The notes under the pieces were generated by a model that worked only from the letters and a program-made list of their open reading frames with translations, was not told where the DNA came from and ran no database searches. Positions 33,087-40,997 of a DNA stretch of 64,000 bases are shown in pieces (the stretch's first letter is position 1; each line of letters begins with the position of its first letter). The DNA lies in contig JAAYVD010000023.1 of assembly GCA_012517355.1 (NCBI GenBank), forward strand, positions 62,001 through 126,000. Reading direction: 5' to 3'. A program made the translations under genes and the position numbers. The stretch comes from Candidatus Rifleibacteriota bacterium (lineage in GTDB: Bacteria; Muiribacteriota; Ozemobacteria; Ozemobacterales; Ozemobacteraceae).

Positions 33087-33420
33087 CGCCGGGAAACCCC
33101 TTCGCTGACCCGTTGGCGGTGCGCCAAGCGCGGATTTCATGCACCCACAGTGAGCCCTTCCCCTTCGTGTCGGTCGGCCCCTTTTCGATGCGCGAAACGG
33201 GCATCTCACGCCGCCATCCGTGGCGAAAAGGAGGAAGCCCTTCCAACGCCGTGCCGGTCGGCCACCTTGCGATGCGCGAAGCGGGCTTTTCGCGCCGCCC
33301 TCCGTGGAGAAAAGGGGAGAGCGTTTCCGACGTCGTGGCGGTCGGGTCTGCGCCAACCCAGCGTCCGGCCAGGAATTTCCCTGTCCACCGGGTGGCGGAA
33401 ACGGGCTGGCCGGGCTGAAC
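33087..33420 (+). repeat. 84-bp tandem repeat array
   Basis: Units 33171-33254 and 33255-33338 are each exactly 84 bp and ~80 percent identical (start CGGTCGGCC, inner GATGCGCGAA). A degenerate unit precedes (~33087-33170) and a weak partial one follows (to ~33420). Because 84 is a multiple of 3, spurious ORFs stay open through the array on both strands. Nothing else is seen between 32962 and 33507. Confidence 0.8.
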
Positions 33421-33507
33421 GGGGTCGGCAGTTCCCCGTGTCGCCATGGTCGAGGCGGCGGGACATGCCCTTGTCGACCAGGCCAGAGGACCCTTCCTGC
33501 CCGCCCT

Positions 33508-34398
33508 TCAGGGACCACCACCCCCGGGGGCCCGCCTGGTTCCCCGGTCCGTTTCCCACGCCCGCACGAACATGCGCAGGGACAGCAGGAGCACGAACAT
33601 GGCCAGGGTCAGGGTCAGGCCCCCGGTTCTGGCCTGCCGGGGCGGTGTCCAATCCCCGAATTCCTCGTTCCCCCGCAGGAACATGAGGCGGGGCAGCAGG
33701 AAGGGGTCGTCTTCCCCCCTTTGCACGGCCCACGGCTCGACGGTGAAACCGAACCGCAGGCCGGAGGAGGCGACCAGGTCGCGCGTGGCCGTCGAGTAGA
33801 CTCCGTAGGGATACGCGAAGAACTCCACAAGGTTCCCGGTCAGGGTTTCGAGGGTGGCCTTGCCCACCCGCACCTCGGCCGCCAGGTCGCGGCCTTCCTG
33901 GAGGATTTTCGGGAACTCCTCGTGCGTCTTTCCGTGCAACCCGAACACGCACCCGGCATCGGAGGCCAGGCGCCGCAGATCCTCGGGGGTGGCGTATCCC
34001 GGGCGTCCCAGCAGATCGGTGACGATGAACCAGAGACAGCGGATACCCTGCTTCCGGGCCAATTTCGCGATCGCCTGCCCGGAACTGGTCAACCCGTCGT
34101 CGAACGTCACCAGAAACCGCCGGCCGGAAGGGAGGGAACCTTGCCACCAGGCCTGGAAATCGGCCGGAGCGATGGGCACGTAGCCGTGCCGCTGCAACCG
34201 TTGCAGGGTCTCGTCGAGCGTGGCGGGCGTGACCTCCCACGGCTGGGTGGGCTGTTCCACCACCCCGTGGAAAGTCAGGACCACCAGGACGTCTTCCGAA
34301 ATCTGCCGCCAACCCTGGTAGAACCCGCCCAGCGCCACCAGGAGCAAGGCGATCCCCATCACCCGGTACAGGACCGCGGGCCTGGTGGAACGGGCCAT
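33508..34398 (-). CDS. polysaccharide deacetylase (CE4 type), membrane protein
   Basis: 296 residues. An N-terminal membrane segment (~12-27) is followed by a NodB-type domain: VVLTFHGV opening strand, RRFLVTFDDGLTSSGQAIAKLARKQ (TFDDG with the catalytic and metal Asp), FGLHGKTHEEFP (metal His pair in the form HxxxH) and LVEFFAYPYGVYSTATRDLV. A second hydrophobic stretch lies near the C-terminus (LTLTLAMFVLLLSLRMFV). Family members remove N- or O-acetyl groups from peptidoglycan, chitin-like or exopolysaccharide chains in the periplasm. It follows the CbiX-like gene by 3 bp, so both are probably on one transcript, although the functions look unrelated. Confidence 0.88.
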   Translation of the reverse strand: MARSTRPAVLYRVMGIALLLVALGGFYQGWRQISEDVLVVLTFHGVVEQPTQPWEVTPATLDETLQRLQRHGYVPIAPADFQAWWQGSLPSGRRFLVTFDDGLTSSGQAIAKLARKQGIRCLWFIVTDLLGRPGYATPEDLRRLASDAGCVFGLHGKTHEEFPKILQEGRDLAAEVRVGKATLETLTGNLVEFFAYPYGVYSTATRDLVASSGLRFGFTVEPWAVQRGEDDPFLLPRLMFLRGNEEFGDWTPPRQARTGGLTLTLAMFVLLLSLRMFVRAWETDRGTRRAPGGGGP

Positions 34399-34401
34399 GG
34401 A

Positions 34402-34797
34402 TCAGGGCTCCCTGGTCGCCGGGGCGGCCACCCGCTCCGTCAGCCAATCCCGCAGCCAGCCGACGAACGCGCGATTCTCCCCGAGGGCGGGCCCAACCTC
34501 GACGTGGACGGCAGGGTGGGCCGCCCGGAAAGCCCTCACCAGGTCGGGGATCTCCTCGACCAGGTGCTGCCCCGGAAAGACGAACAGCGGCACGACGAGA
34601 AGCCGCCGGAATCCCTCGCGGGCCGCGGCTTCCATGGATTCGGGCAACTGGGGCTCGCTCATGCGCAGGAAACAGAGCCTGGCGGGCGCGGGCAGGCCGG
34701 CCGCCCCCAGTTCCGCCTCGAACCGGGAAGCCGACGACCTGGCGTCCGGATGCTTCGACCCGTGCACGACCAGGAGAATGCAGGTTCCTTTTTCCAT
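34402..34797 (-). CDS. CbiX/SirB-type chelatase, short form
   Basis: 131 residues from ATG 34797. ILLVVHGSKHPDARSSASRFEAEL carries the HGS motif with the metal-inserting His, and RRLLVVPLFVFPGQHLVEEIPDLV matches the second half (PLFLxxGxHxxxDIP), supplying the second His. This is the single-domain CbiX(S)/SirB layout, which inserts cobalt or iron into sirohydrochlorin for cobalamin or siroheme. No other tetrapyrrole genes are nearby. The promoter at 34804-34831 would start the RNA at or within a base or two of the ATG, and no ribosome site exists, so translation may be leaderless. The ORF-track start at 34875 lies upstream of the promoter. Confidence 0.85.
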   Translation of the reverse strand: MEKGTCILLVVHGSKHPDARSSASRFEAELGAAGLPAPARLCFLRMSEPQLPESMEAAAREGFRRLLVVPLFVFPGQHLVEEIPDLVRAFRAAHPAVHVEVGPALGENRAFVGWLRDWLTERVAAPATREP

Positions 34798-34803
34798 GGG
34801 GCA

Positions 34804-34831
34804 ATGATACCCTAGCCGCGGGGAACTGCAA
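34804..34831 (-). promoter_or_regulatory. promoter for cbiX-like/deacetylase pair, leaderless arrangement
   Basis: On the minus strand: TTGCAG, 16 bp, TATCAT; the ATG begins 6 nt after the -10. Confidence 0.55.
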
Positions 34832-34852
34832 AGCGCCTGTTTCCCGCTTCCC

Positions 34853-35785
34853 ATGATCGTCACCATCACGCCCAACCCGCTGTTGAACTACGTCCTCCAC
34901 CTGCCGTCCTTTCCCCCCGACGGCCCCCGGCGCCTTCCCACCCTTCCCTGGACGGTCGGCGGCAAAGGCATCAACGTGGCCCGCCTGCTCAAGACCCTGG
35001 GCCGGCCCGCCGTGGCCATCGGTTTCGGGGGCGGCCCGAACGGCGACAAGATCCGGCAGCGCCTGCAGGACAGCGGCATCACCGCCCGCCTGATCCCCAC
35101 ATCGGGGGAAACCCGGGTCGGCATCGACCTGGTCATCGATCACCCCCCTGCCCATCATTGGTGGATGGAGAACGGTTCCGACCTGACGCCGGGCGAGGTC
35201 CTCGCCCTGGTCGAGGAGGCGGAACGGTGGCGCGACCGGGCCGGATTCGTCGCCATGTCCGGCACCCTCCCGGGAAATGGCCAGACCGACCTGTATCGCC
35301 GGCTGCTCGAATGCCTCCATGGATCGCGGGCGGAGATCTATCTCGATGCCCGCGGGGCCCCTCTGCTGGAAGCCCTCGCCGTCGGCGGGTTCTTCGTCAA
35401 ACACAACCGGCAGGAATTCTCCGAGACCTTCCAGGCCGACCCGTTCGTCGATCCCGGGTCGAACCCCGCCTTCGGCCGGCTGGCCCGGAGCCGGGTGCCC
35501 GGGGCCCTCATCACCGACGGCGCGGGGCCGGCCCTCCTGTGGGATCCCCCCCATTTCCACGTCCTCGTCCCCCCATGCGTCCGGCAGGTCAGTTCGGTCG
35601 GCAGCGGAGACGCGGCCCTCGCCGGTTTCATCTACGCCCGCACCCTCGGCCACCCGCCTCTCGAGGCCGCCCGCTGGGCCATGGCCGCGGGGGCGGCCGA
35701 CGCCTGCCACGCCGGCCCCTGCGAGGCGACCTTCGACGAGGTGGCCACCCTGTTGCCCCAGGTCGCAACCAGGCGTCTGCCCTGA
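34853..35785 (+). CDS. PfkB-family sugar kinase (1-phosphofructokinase/LacC type)
   Basis: 310 residues. The opening MIVTITPNPLLNYVLHLPSF resembles the TxNPAxD start of FruK/LacC/PfkB, but Leu-Asn stands where the substrate-binding Asp usually is. The Gly-rich loop TVGGKGINVARLLKTLG is typical of the family. The C-terminal signature is VSSVGSGDAALAGFIYA, with catalytic Asp in GSGD. Likely phosphorylates a sugar phosphate such as fructose-1-phosphate or tagatose-6-phosphate with ATP. No sugar-transport (PTS) genes are near, so substrate is open. It diverges from the cbiX-like gene across 55 bp. Confidence 0.87.
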   Translation: MIVTITPNPLLNYVLHLPSFPPDGPRRLPTLPWTVGGKGINVARLLKTLGRPAVAIGFGGGPNGDKIRQRLQDSGITARLIPTSGETRVGIDLVIDHPPAHHWWMENGSDLTPGEVLALVEEAERWRDRAGFVAMSGTLPGNGQTDLYRRLLECLHGSRAEIYLDARGAPLLEALAVGGFFVKHNRQEFSETFQADPFVDPGSNPAFGRLARSRVPGALITDGAGPALLWDPPHFHVLVPPCVRQVSSVGSGDAALAGFIYARTLGHPPLEAARWAMAAGAADACHAGPCEATFDEVATLLPQVATRRLP

Positions 35786-35903
35786 CGCCCTGCCTCCCGT
35801 CACCAACGCCGCGACCAGAGGCGGAAGGAATCCTGCTGGTGGCACTGCCAGATCTGGTCAGGTGACACCCATTCAGCCGCCCCGGAGCAATCAAGTGAGG
35901 CCT

Positions 35904-35935
35904 TTGCCAGCGATCCATTGGCGCAAGTTTTTTTT
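35904..35935 (+). terminator. possible intrinsic terminator after the PfkB gene
   Basis: Imperfect stem TTGCCA/TGGCGCAA (one bulge) followed by AG and eight T. It lies 118 bp past the stop; the stem is weak but the T run is unmistakable. Confidence 0.5.
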
Positions 35936-36070
35936 ACTTCCAGGTGCCCCCAGGCCGGCAATTGCCGCAGGAACCCAGGAAATTCCCAGTTAAGATGTAA
36001 CAAAATACCACCTTCACCCGGTATGACATCATGGAATCTGTCCGAGATGGTAGTGGCCCCCCCGGATATC

Positions 36071-36079
36071 TGGTAAAAT
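36071..36079 (+). promoter_or_regulatory. extended -10 (TGGTAAAAT) of the second pseudopilin operon
   Basis: TG-G-TAAAAT; predicted start ~20 nt before the ATG at 36106. No good -35. Confidence 0.5.
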
Positions 36080-36105
36080 TGGGTACGACACGGAAAAGAG
36101 GACAC

Positions 36106-36744
36106 ATGCGAGCTTACCGACATCCGGCCCAAGGCGTGACCCTGGTGGAGATCCTGATCGCCGCAATGGTGATCAGCATGACCTTTTCCGCGGTCTATTT
36201 CGTCTACCGCGGGGTGACCAGGTCGTTCACCGCCACCAACTGGTCGCTCACCATGCAAACCCACGCCCGTAACGGGCTCAGCTTCCTCCGTGAAGAGATG
36301 CAGCGCGCTTCCTACAAGACCACCATCAAGATCAGCGAGGTCCAGATCGAGGAAGACAAACAGATGAAGGTGAAGGAAGGGACCACCCAGGCCAATGCCG
36401 TCCTGGCCGAATGGTTCATCGGAATCCCGTTCCGCACCGACGTCCCCAGCTCCGGAGCCTGTTTCAAGAGTTCCGTGGAACTTTCGGGGGGCAAGCTCCT
36501 GTACAAGAAAGCCCTCGAATCCGGCACCAACCCGGGGGAGCCGGTGTTCAACGGCCGGGTGCTGATGGAAAACGTCAGTTCCGCCAGCATCGCGGTCAGT
36601 GCCTTCGACATCGAGGCCGCCACCGGCAGCCAGCTGGTGACCATTGCCGTCGAACTCCACCACCCCGACCGCGACCATTTCCCCAACACCAAGGTGATCG
36701 AACAGACCGCCGCCAAAGTCGACGTGAAAGTGGGCCACCTGTGA
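36106..36744 (+). CDS. type IV pilin-like protein, PilW/GspJ type
   Basis: 212 residues; ATG 36106 with GAGG just upstream is preferred to the track start 25 codons earlier. The leader RAYRHPAQG is followed by VTLVEILIAAMVISMTFSAVYF: cut after Gly, Glu at +5. The following segment (THARNGLSFLREEMQRASY) is like that of PilW/GspJ subunits. It opens the second pseudopilin operon; the next gene overlaps by 4 bp (GTGA). Its product should be an inner-membrane minor pilin processed by a prepilin peptidase encoded elsewhere. It is only distantly similar to the 8301-8996 product, so the operons are not recent duplicates. Confidence 0.87.
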   Translation: MRAYRHPAQGVTLVEILIAAMVISMTFSAVYFVYRGVTRSFTATNWSLTMQTHARNGLSFLREEMQRASYKTTIKISEVQIEEDKQMKVKEGTTQANAVLAEWFIGIPFRTDVPSSGACFKSSVELSGGKLLYKKALESGTNPGEPVFNGRVLMENVSSASIAVSAFDIEAATGSQLVTIAVELHHPDRDHFPNTKVIEQTAAKVDVKVGHL

Positions 36745-37277
36745 GACGAACCGGCACCACGCTGACCGAGGTCATGCTGGCCATCGCCATCCTGGCGGTG
36801 GCCATGATGCCCATCTTCCACATGATGAGCGCCTCCAACACCGCCTCCCGCATGCAGAAAGTCGAAGGGGTGGCGGCCAACCTCGCCAAGGAGGAGATGA
36901 ACCGCTGGATGTACGTGCTCGACCCCGGCAATTTTCCGGACGACGGCGACGAGCACCTGGTCAACGTCTTCAACATCGAGGGCAACGAGATCGAGATCAA
37001 GGTGCGGGTCTATCGCCACGGCAACACCTCGACCAACGTCAAGTATCCCGAGTTCGACTGGCACGATTTCCGCACCAGTTGCGGCGGCGGCCGGGAAGGC
37101 AACGACCTGACGGGCATGACCCACGACCGGTCCCGCCCCATCCAGGAGGTCACCCGCGACGAGGACCGCACCTTCCGGCTGGTCGACATCGTCATGATCG
37201 TGCGCTGGCGCACGCCCAACACCGCCTGGTCTGACGTCAACCGGTTCTACCTGCTGTCGCGAAGGGGGTACATGTGA
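36741..37277 (+). CDS. type IV pilin-like protein, PilV/GspI type
   Basis: 178 residues from GTG 36741, which overlaps the preceding stop (GTGA); the track's start 110 codons upstream lies inside the previous gene. Very short leader RRTG, then TTLTEVMLAIAILAVAMMPIFHMMS: prepilin cleavage after Gly with Glu5. The continuation (SRMQKVEGVAANLAKEEMNRWM) resembles the GspI/PilV helix. The last codons overlap the next gene by 4 bp, so all three pilin-like genes are translationally coupled. Role as a minor subunit of a pilus or pseudopilus is inferred from the cleavage motif and gene order. Confidence 0.87.
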   Translation: MRRTGTTLTEVMLAIAILAVAMMPIFHMMSASNTASRMQKVEGVAANLAKEEMNRWMYVLDPGNFPDDGDEHLVNVFNIEGNEIEIKVRVYRHGNTSTNVKYPEFDWHDFRTSCGGGREGNDLTGMTHDRSRPIQEVTRDEDRTFRLVDIVMIVRWRTPNTAWSDVNRFYLLSRRGYM

Positions 37278-37873
37278 GCGAAGACCGCATCACCGGCCAG
37301 CCAACCCGCCCCTCCCCGCGGCAAGGCATCGCCGTGGTCCTCGTCCTGACCTTCGTCGTCTGCACCCTTTCCCTGGCCATTGGCATGTTCTCCTTCCGGA
37401 AGGAGGTCAAGCAGGCCAACGTCTCCAACGTCAACTTCCTGCAGGCCAACTTCCTTGCCCAGGCCGGCGTTCAGCATGCCCTTTTGAAATGCCGCATCCT
37501 CCCCCAGGAGGCCTACGATTCCGGCATGGCCTTCCAGGGCTACTGCCCGCTGCAGGCGGTCCTCGCCGGAGGAAGTCCCACCCGTGGGACGAGCAGTGCC
37601 CGGGCCATGGAGATCTTCATCAGCGACTGCAACTCCACGGACGTCCCCTGGGACCCCCGCATCTCTTCAGACCTGGGGCTGAACCTGGCCGACTGGAAAT
37701 ACGAGGTGGCCAGCATGACCGTCATCGCCGCGTTCACCAACACCGACCAGAAGCTGTTCGTCCTGACCTCGCAGATCATCGCCAGCGGCACCGTCATCGA
37801 ACATCGGGGCGGCCGCGGGCCTCGCTGCGAGCGCATGGTGAAGACCATCGAACTGTCGCGAAAGATCAACTGA
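37274..37873 (+). CDS. PilX/GspK-like pseudopilin lacking Glu5
   Basis: 199 residues from a GTG overlapping the previous stop. A basic leader (PTRPSPRQG) precedes IAVVLVLTFVVCTLSLAIGMF, then KEVKQANVSNVNFLQANFLAQAGVQHALLKC. The hydrophobic helix after Gly is pilin-like but has no Glu at +5, as in PilX/GspK. The segment QANFLAQAGVQHAL matches the region in PilX-type proteins where Ala-Gly-rich helices follow the membrane part. Unlike the 873-residue K-like protein in the first operon, this one has ordinary length. It is followed 24 bp later by an 891-residue-ORF secreted protein that may replace the missing bulk. Confidence 0.78.
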   Translation: MSEDRITGQPTRPSPRQGIAVVLVLTFVVCTLSLAIGMFSFRKEVKQANVSNVNFLQANFLAQAGVQHALLKCRILPQEAYDSGMAFQGYCPLQAVLAGGSPTRGTSSARAMEIFISDCNSTDVPWDPRISSDLGLNLADWKYEVASMTVIAAFTNTDQKLFVLTSQIIASGTVIEHRGGRGPRCERMVKTIELSRKIN

Positions 37874-37897
37874 CACCAAGGGGTGAAGGAGGGGTAT

Positions 37898-40558
37898 ATG
37901 ACCAGATTCCGGGTGGCTGTGATGCTTTGGCTCGTTTTCCTCTGCGGAACGGCATTCGCCTGTAGCCTGCCGGCCGAACCGTCCGCCGCCGTCGTTCCTG
38001 ACACCAGCGATCCAGATTACGCCAAGATCAAGTATGTCGAGGAAGGAGGCAGCTTCTACTTCCTCCTGCCCGAAAACACCAACGTCAAGCTGCGCATCGT
38101 CTGGGACCCCTACGACCACAACGGCGGCAACCTCCAGGACAAATACGACTGGGTCGCGCGCTCGGACAAGGGGAATGTTCCGGGTGACCCCTACGCACCG
38201 GTCACCCTGGGCCGCAAGTATTTCCCCTTGAGCGCCATGGCCGCGTTCTTCCAGGTCAGCGGCAACCGCAACTCGATCGTCGAGGCGTTCAACCGCTCGG
38301 TCGGCTCCCCGCCCAACAACACCTTCCAGTCCGACAGCGGCATGGGGCCTTCATTCATGCTGAGGAATTCCTTCGTCAAACCCGGCCAGGGCGGCAAGAT
38401 CACCATCTTCAACGACCAGCGGGCCCCGGGATATCCCGATGCGTCGCTGCTGTGCTCCCCTTCAGGTGACGAAGTGGATGTCGACGAATTGGATTCCACC
38501 CTCCCCAATGACGGCAGCGCATTTACCTCGAAAACCTCGGCTGCGGTCGAATTCTCCAGAAACGGCAAAGACTACCAGAGAATGGTCGAGTATTCCATTG
38601 GGAAGGCCGGCCTGTATCTCAGCGAGTTGAGCATCGCGCTGACCACCCTTCACAACGAAGACTACAAAGCCTACATCGTGGCCGGGGAACCCAACGTCTG
38701 GCAGGAGGATACCATCCCCATCATCCCTGAGAACTCGGAGGGCGGCGTCGGCAACAGCACCGGCGAGATCGAGATGACCTTCCACACCCCGAACGTCGGG
38801 GCTGCCGCCCCCACGAAACTCAAGGTGAACTGCCCGGCCGCCGGGTTTGAGGTCACCAACCTCTTCTGGTGCTGGGAGGAAAAGGTCACCACGAAAGTCG
38901 CCAGTGACACCGACAACGACGGGGACACCGACAGTTTCGTTGACGATCCCGCTGATCCCGTCTGTACCAATGCACAGCCGATCAAATGTAGTGTCGGCCT
39001 GAAGATCGTCATCACCAAGCCTGCCGCCTCCAACGGCTACACCGCCTTCAAGGTCTACGCCACCCAACCCCCCATCGCTTCCAAACTCACTCTCACCGAA
39101 CCCGACAAGGTGTACAAGGTGGCCGAAAACGGGGTCACCGTTCCCTTCTCCATGGACGTCTACGGTTCCGACCCCTTCGCCGACAAACCGGTCAGCGGCA
39201 TGACCGGGAAGGACGGCACGGTCATCAAGCACAACGTTGACGAAATGAAGAGTTCGGTCAAGTTCTTCATGTCCTACCCGGTCTACGATTTCAAGTCCAC
39301 CGGCGGCTTGGGCGTGAGCGATTTCTACGACGTGGCCAAGGTCAACCTGGGCCTGATGGACTTCGACAGCCGCACCACCCCGACCTGGAAGGGATCCTAC
39401 TACGAACCCAAGTGGGTCTGGCGGAAGGCCGACTCGGTTTCGATCACCTCCGCCAACTTCCAGAAGTTGACCGCCGACGGGTCGACCCTCTGGGGCGGCG
39501 GCAAGTGGACCATTGCCGGCAACGCCGTGTTCAACGTCCCCGGGCCCCAGCACTTCTCCACCGAGGGTGGAGGCAAATCCCTCGGATACGAAGCGCACGG
39601 GGCGGAATACCCCGCCGCCGACAAGCCGGATGCCGAAAAACTCTGGAAGGTCTGCGCGGTGGCGGCCGACACCTCCGGCCACAACTGCATGTACTACAGC
39701 GACATGGTGAGCGGAGCTGACGGCACCACCGCCCGTCCGTCCGCCGGCATGGAACTGGAAGACGGGGTCGTCGTGCCGGCTGACCCCGGAACCGTCATGA
39801 AGATTGCCTATGACCAGGAGCCGCCACTCGCCACCAAGATCCCCTCCGACATCCCTCATTCCGGCAGTGAGTACACCTGGCAGAAATACCAGACCCTCAA
39901 ATGCAACGACGACAACACCCCGCCCGAGATCCAGGTGATCGTCTTCGACACCCGCAACAACCGGTACCACATCTTCGGCACCAAGGCCGGCGGCGACGAC
40001 AAGCTCTCTTCGCCCGACTATGCAGCCTATCAGGCAGCCAACCCCTACAGCACCACGGACAACGGTGCCATCACCGGCGGGCTGTCCTTCACCAACTACG
40101 ACCAGACCCTCTACGACAAGTTCCTCAATGATCCCGCCGGCGGCCTCAGCACGGTGGGCGGATCCTGTCCCGCGGGCAGCGGGTTCGTCTGCCAGGCCAA
40201 CACCCGCCTCATCTTCTACATCCGCGCCTGGGACAACATGAACACCTTCAACGGCGCCAAGACCTTCGGCGTCCAGGAAGTCACCTACTCGGTCGCCGAC
40301 TTCTTCGCCACCGGGGCGGACACCCCTCCCAGCGGCGGCGGCACCTACGATCCCGTCGACCTGATGCAGAACCCGCCGGTGTGGCAGTTCCGCGCCCCGA
40401 ACGTCAACGGCGGCAGCCCGGAATCAGGCAAGGATTGCAGCCTGACCGTCACCGCCAAGGACTTCAACGGCGCCACCCGCACGCTCACCCTGAAGGTCTT
40501 CGTCCTGGCCCACGACCTGACCATCCGCTCTCTCGAGGAAAAGCGCAACCGGAACTGA
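37898..40558 (+). CDS. large secreted protein of the second pseudopilin operon (886 aa)
   Basis: ATG 37898 is preferred (AGGAGG with 7-nt spacing); the track starts 5 codons earlier. A signal peptide (FRVAVMLWLVFLCGTAFA) ends before CSLPAE, which could also be a weak lipobox. The mature protein has a beta-rich look, many Asp/Gly/Tyr/Pro residues, and paired Cys. No domain is recognised; segments such as CNDDNTPPEIQVIVFDTRNNRYHIF and VKLRIVWDP suggest immunoglobulin-like or other beta-sandwich units. Its place as last gene after three overlapping pilin genes suggests an adhesin or secreted partner carried by the fibre; this is inference. A strong hairpin follows the stop. Confidence 0.75.
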   Translation: MTRFRVAVMLWLVFLCGTAFACSLPAEPSAAVVPDTSDPDYAKIKYVEEGGSFYFLLPENTNVKLRIVWDPYDHNGGNLQDKYDWVARSDKGNVPGDPYAPVTLGRKYFPLSAMAAFFQVSGNRNSIVEAFNRSVGSPPNNTFQSDSGMGPSFMLRNSFVKPGQGGKITIFNDQRAPGYPDASLLCSPSGDEVDVDELDSTLPNDGSAFTSKTSAAVEFSRNGKDYQRMVEYSIGKAGLYLSELSIALTTLHNEDYKAYIVAGEPNVWQEDTIPIIPENSEGGVGNSTGEIEMTFHTPNVGAAAPTKLKVNCPAAGFEVTNLFWCWEEKVTTKVASDTDNDGDTDSFVDDPADPVCTNAQPIKCSVGLKIVITKPAASNGYTAFKVYATQPPIASKLTLTEPDKVYKVAENGVTVPFSMDVYGSDPFADKPVSGMTGKDGTVIKHNVDEMKSSVKFFMSYPVYDFKSTGGLGVSDFYDVAKVNLGLMDFDSRTTPTWKGSYYEPKWVWRKADSVSITSANFQKLTADGSTLWGGGKWTIAGNAVFNVPGPQHFSTEGGGKSLGYEAHGAEYPAADKPDAEKLWKVCAVAADTSGHNCMYYSDMVSGADGTTARPSAGMELEDGVVVPADPGTVMKIAYDQEPPLATKIPSDIPHSGSEYTWQKYQTLKCNDDNTPPEIQVIVFDTRNNRYHIFGTKAGGDDKLSSPDYAAYQAANPYSTTDNGAITGGLSFTNYDQTLYDKFLNDPAGGLSTVGGSCPAGSGFVCQANTRLIFYIRAWDNMNTFNGAKTFGVQEVTYSVADFFATGADTPPSGGGTYDPVDLMQNPPVWQFRAPNVNGGSPESGKDCSLTVTAKDFNGATRTLTLKVFVLAHDLTIRSLEEKRNRN

Positions 40559-40586
40559 TTCCAGGTTCCCCCCGAAGGTTCTCCTG

Positions 40587-40618
40587 AACCCTCTCCCCTC
40601 GTGGGGAGAGGGTTCTTC
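40587..40618 (+). terminator. hairpin closing the second pseudopilin operon
   Basis: 12-bp perfect stem AACCCTCTCCCC / GGGGAGAGGGTT with TCGT loop, followed by CTTCGTCT; the U tract is poor. Confidence 0.7.
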
Positions 40619-40997
40619 GTCTGGGCTGAATCCCTGGCGAGCGCAAGGGGTCGAAGCAAGCGTCCGGCCTTTTCCGACCTCGGAGGCCGCTTGCCCTGGA
40701 GGCCTGAAGGGATCGCCTTGGCCGAGAAGGCGCCCTTTTCTTCTGAATGAAGTGCCCCCCCCACGTGGCGGCCGCCCGTGGTGGACGCGATGGGCGGGCG
40801 CCTGGATACCGTGCGGTCAAGGATGGTTCCGGTGGCAGAGAGGAGCCAGAGGGAAGACCGAACATCCAGGGAGGGGTTCTTTCGGAGCACCAAATCGGCG
40901 TTGCGCGCCGTCATCCATGGGGGCAAAGGGGCCCTTCCGGCGTGAAGTCGTGTGTCCGCCGGCTGGTCGAAAGGGGCGCGGAAGGCGATCCGGTGGA
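40619..40997. other. gene-free stretch with a degenerate 84-bp repeat
   Basis: No credible gene. At about 40885-40955 the sequence (GCGCGCCGTCATCCATGG, then GGCCCTTCCGGCG) aligns with one 84-bp unit of the 33 kb array. Confidence 0.5.
40885..40955 (+). repeat. 84-bp repeat family, single diverged unit
   Basis: Similar to 33171-33254 on the same strand but clearly decayed; recognised by eye over ~65 bp. Confidence 0.45.

Larger units (their letters stand above)
35786..36105. other. intergenic region before the second pseudopilin operon
   Basis: No gene seen. It contains a possible terminator (35904-35935), a 12-bp palindrome CGGCAATTGCCG at 35956-35967, and an extended -10 at 36071-36079. 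Confidence 0.6.

Noticed and set aside
33087-33420. Possible CRISPR array in the repeat region
   Set aside because: The units are contiguous 84-bp tandem repeats without spacers, and no cas genes are in the window.
33048-33686. 212-residue ORF through the 84-bp repeats, and its minus-strand counterpart 32983-33447
   Set aside because: The frame is open on both strands because the period is a multiple of three; no start signal and the plus-strand ORF runs into the deacetylase gene antisense.
35956-35967. Palindrome CGGCAATTGCCG as an operator
   Set aside because: It lies about 150 bp upstream of the pilin start, matches no operator I know, and 12-bp palindromes are expected by chance in a window this size.
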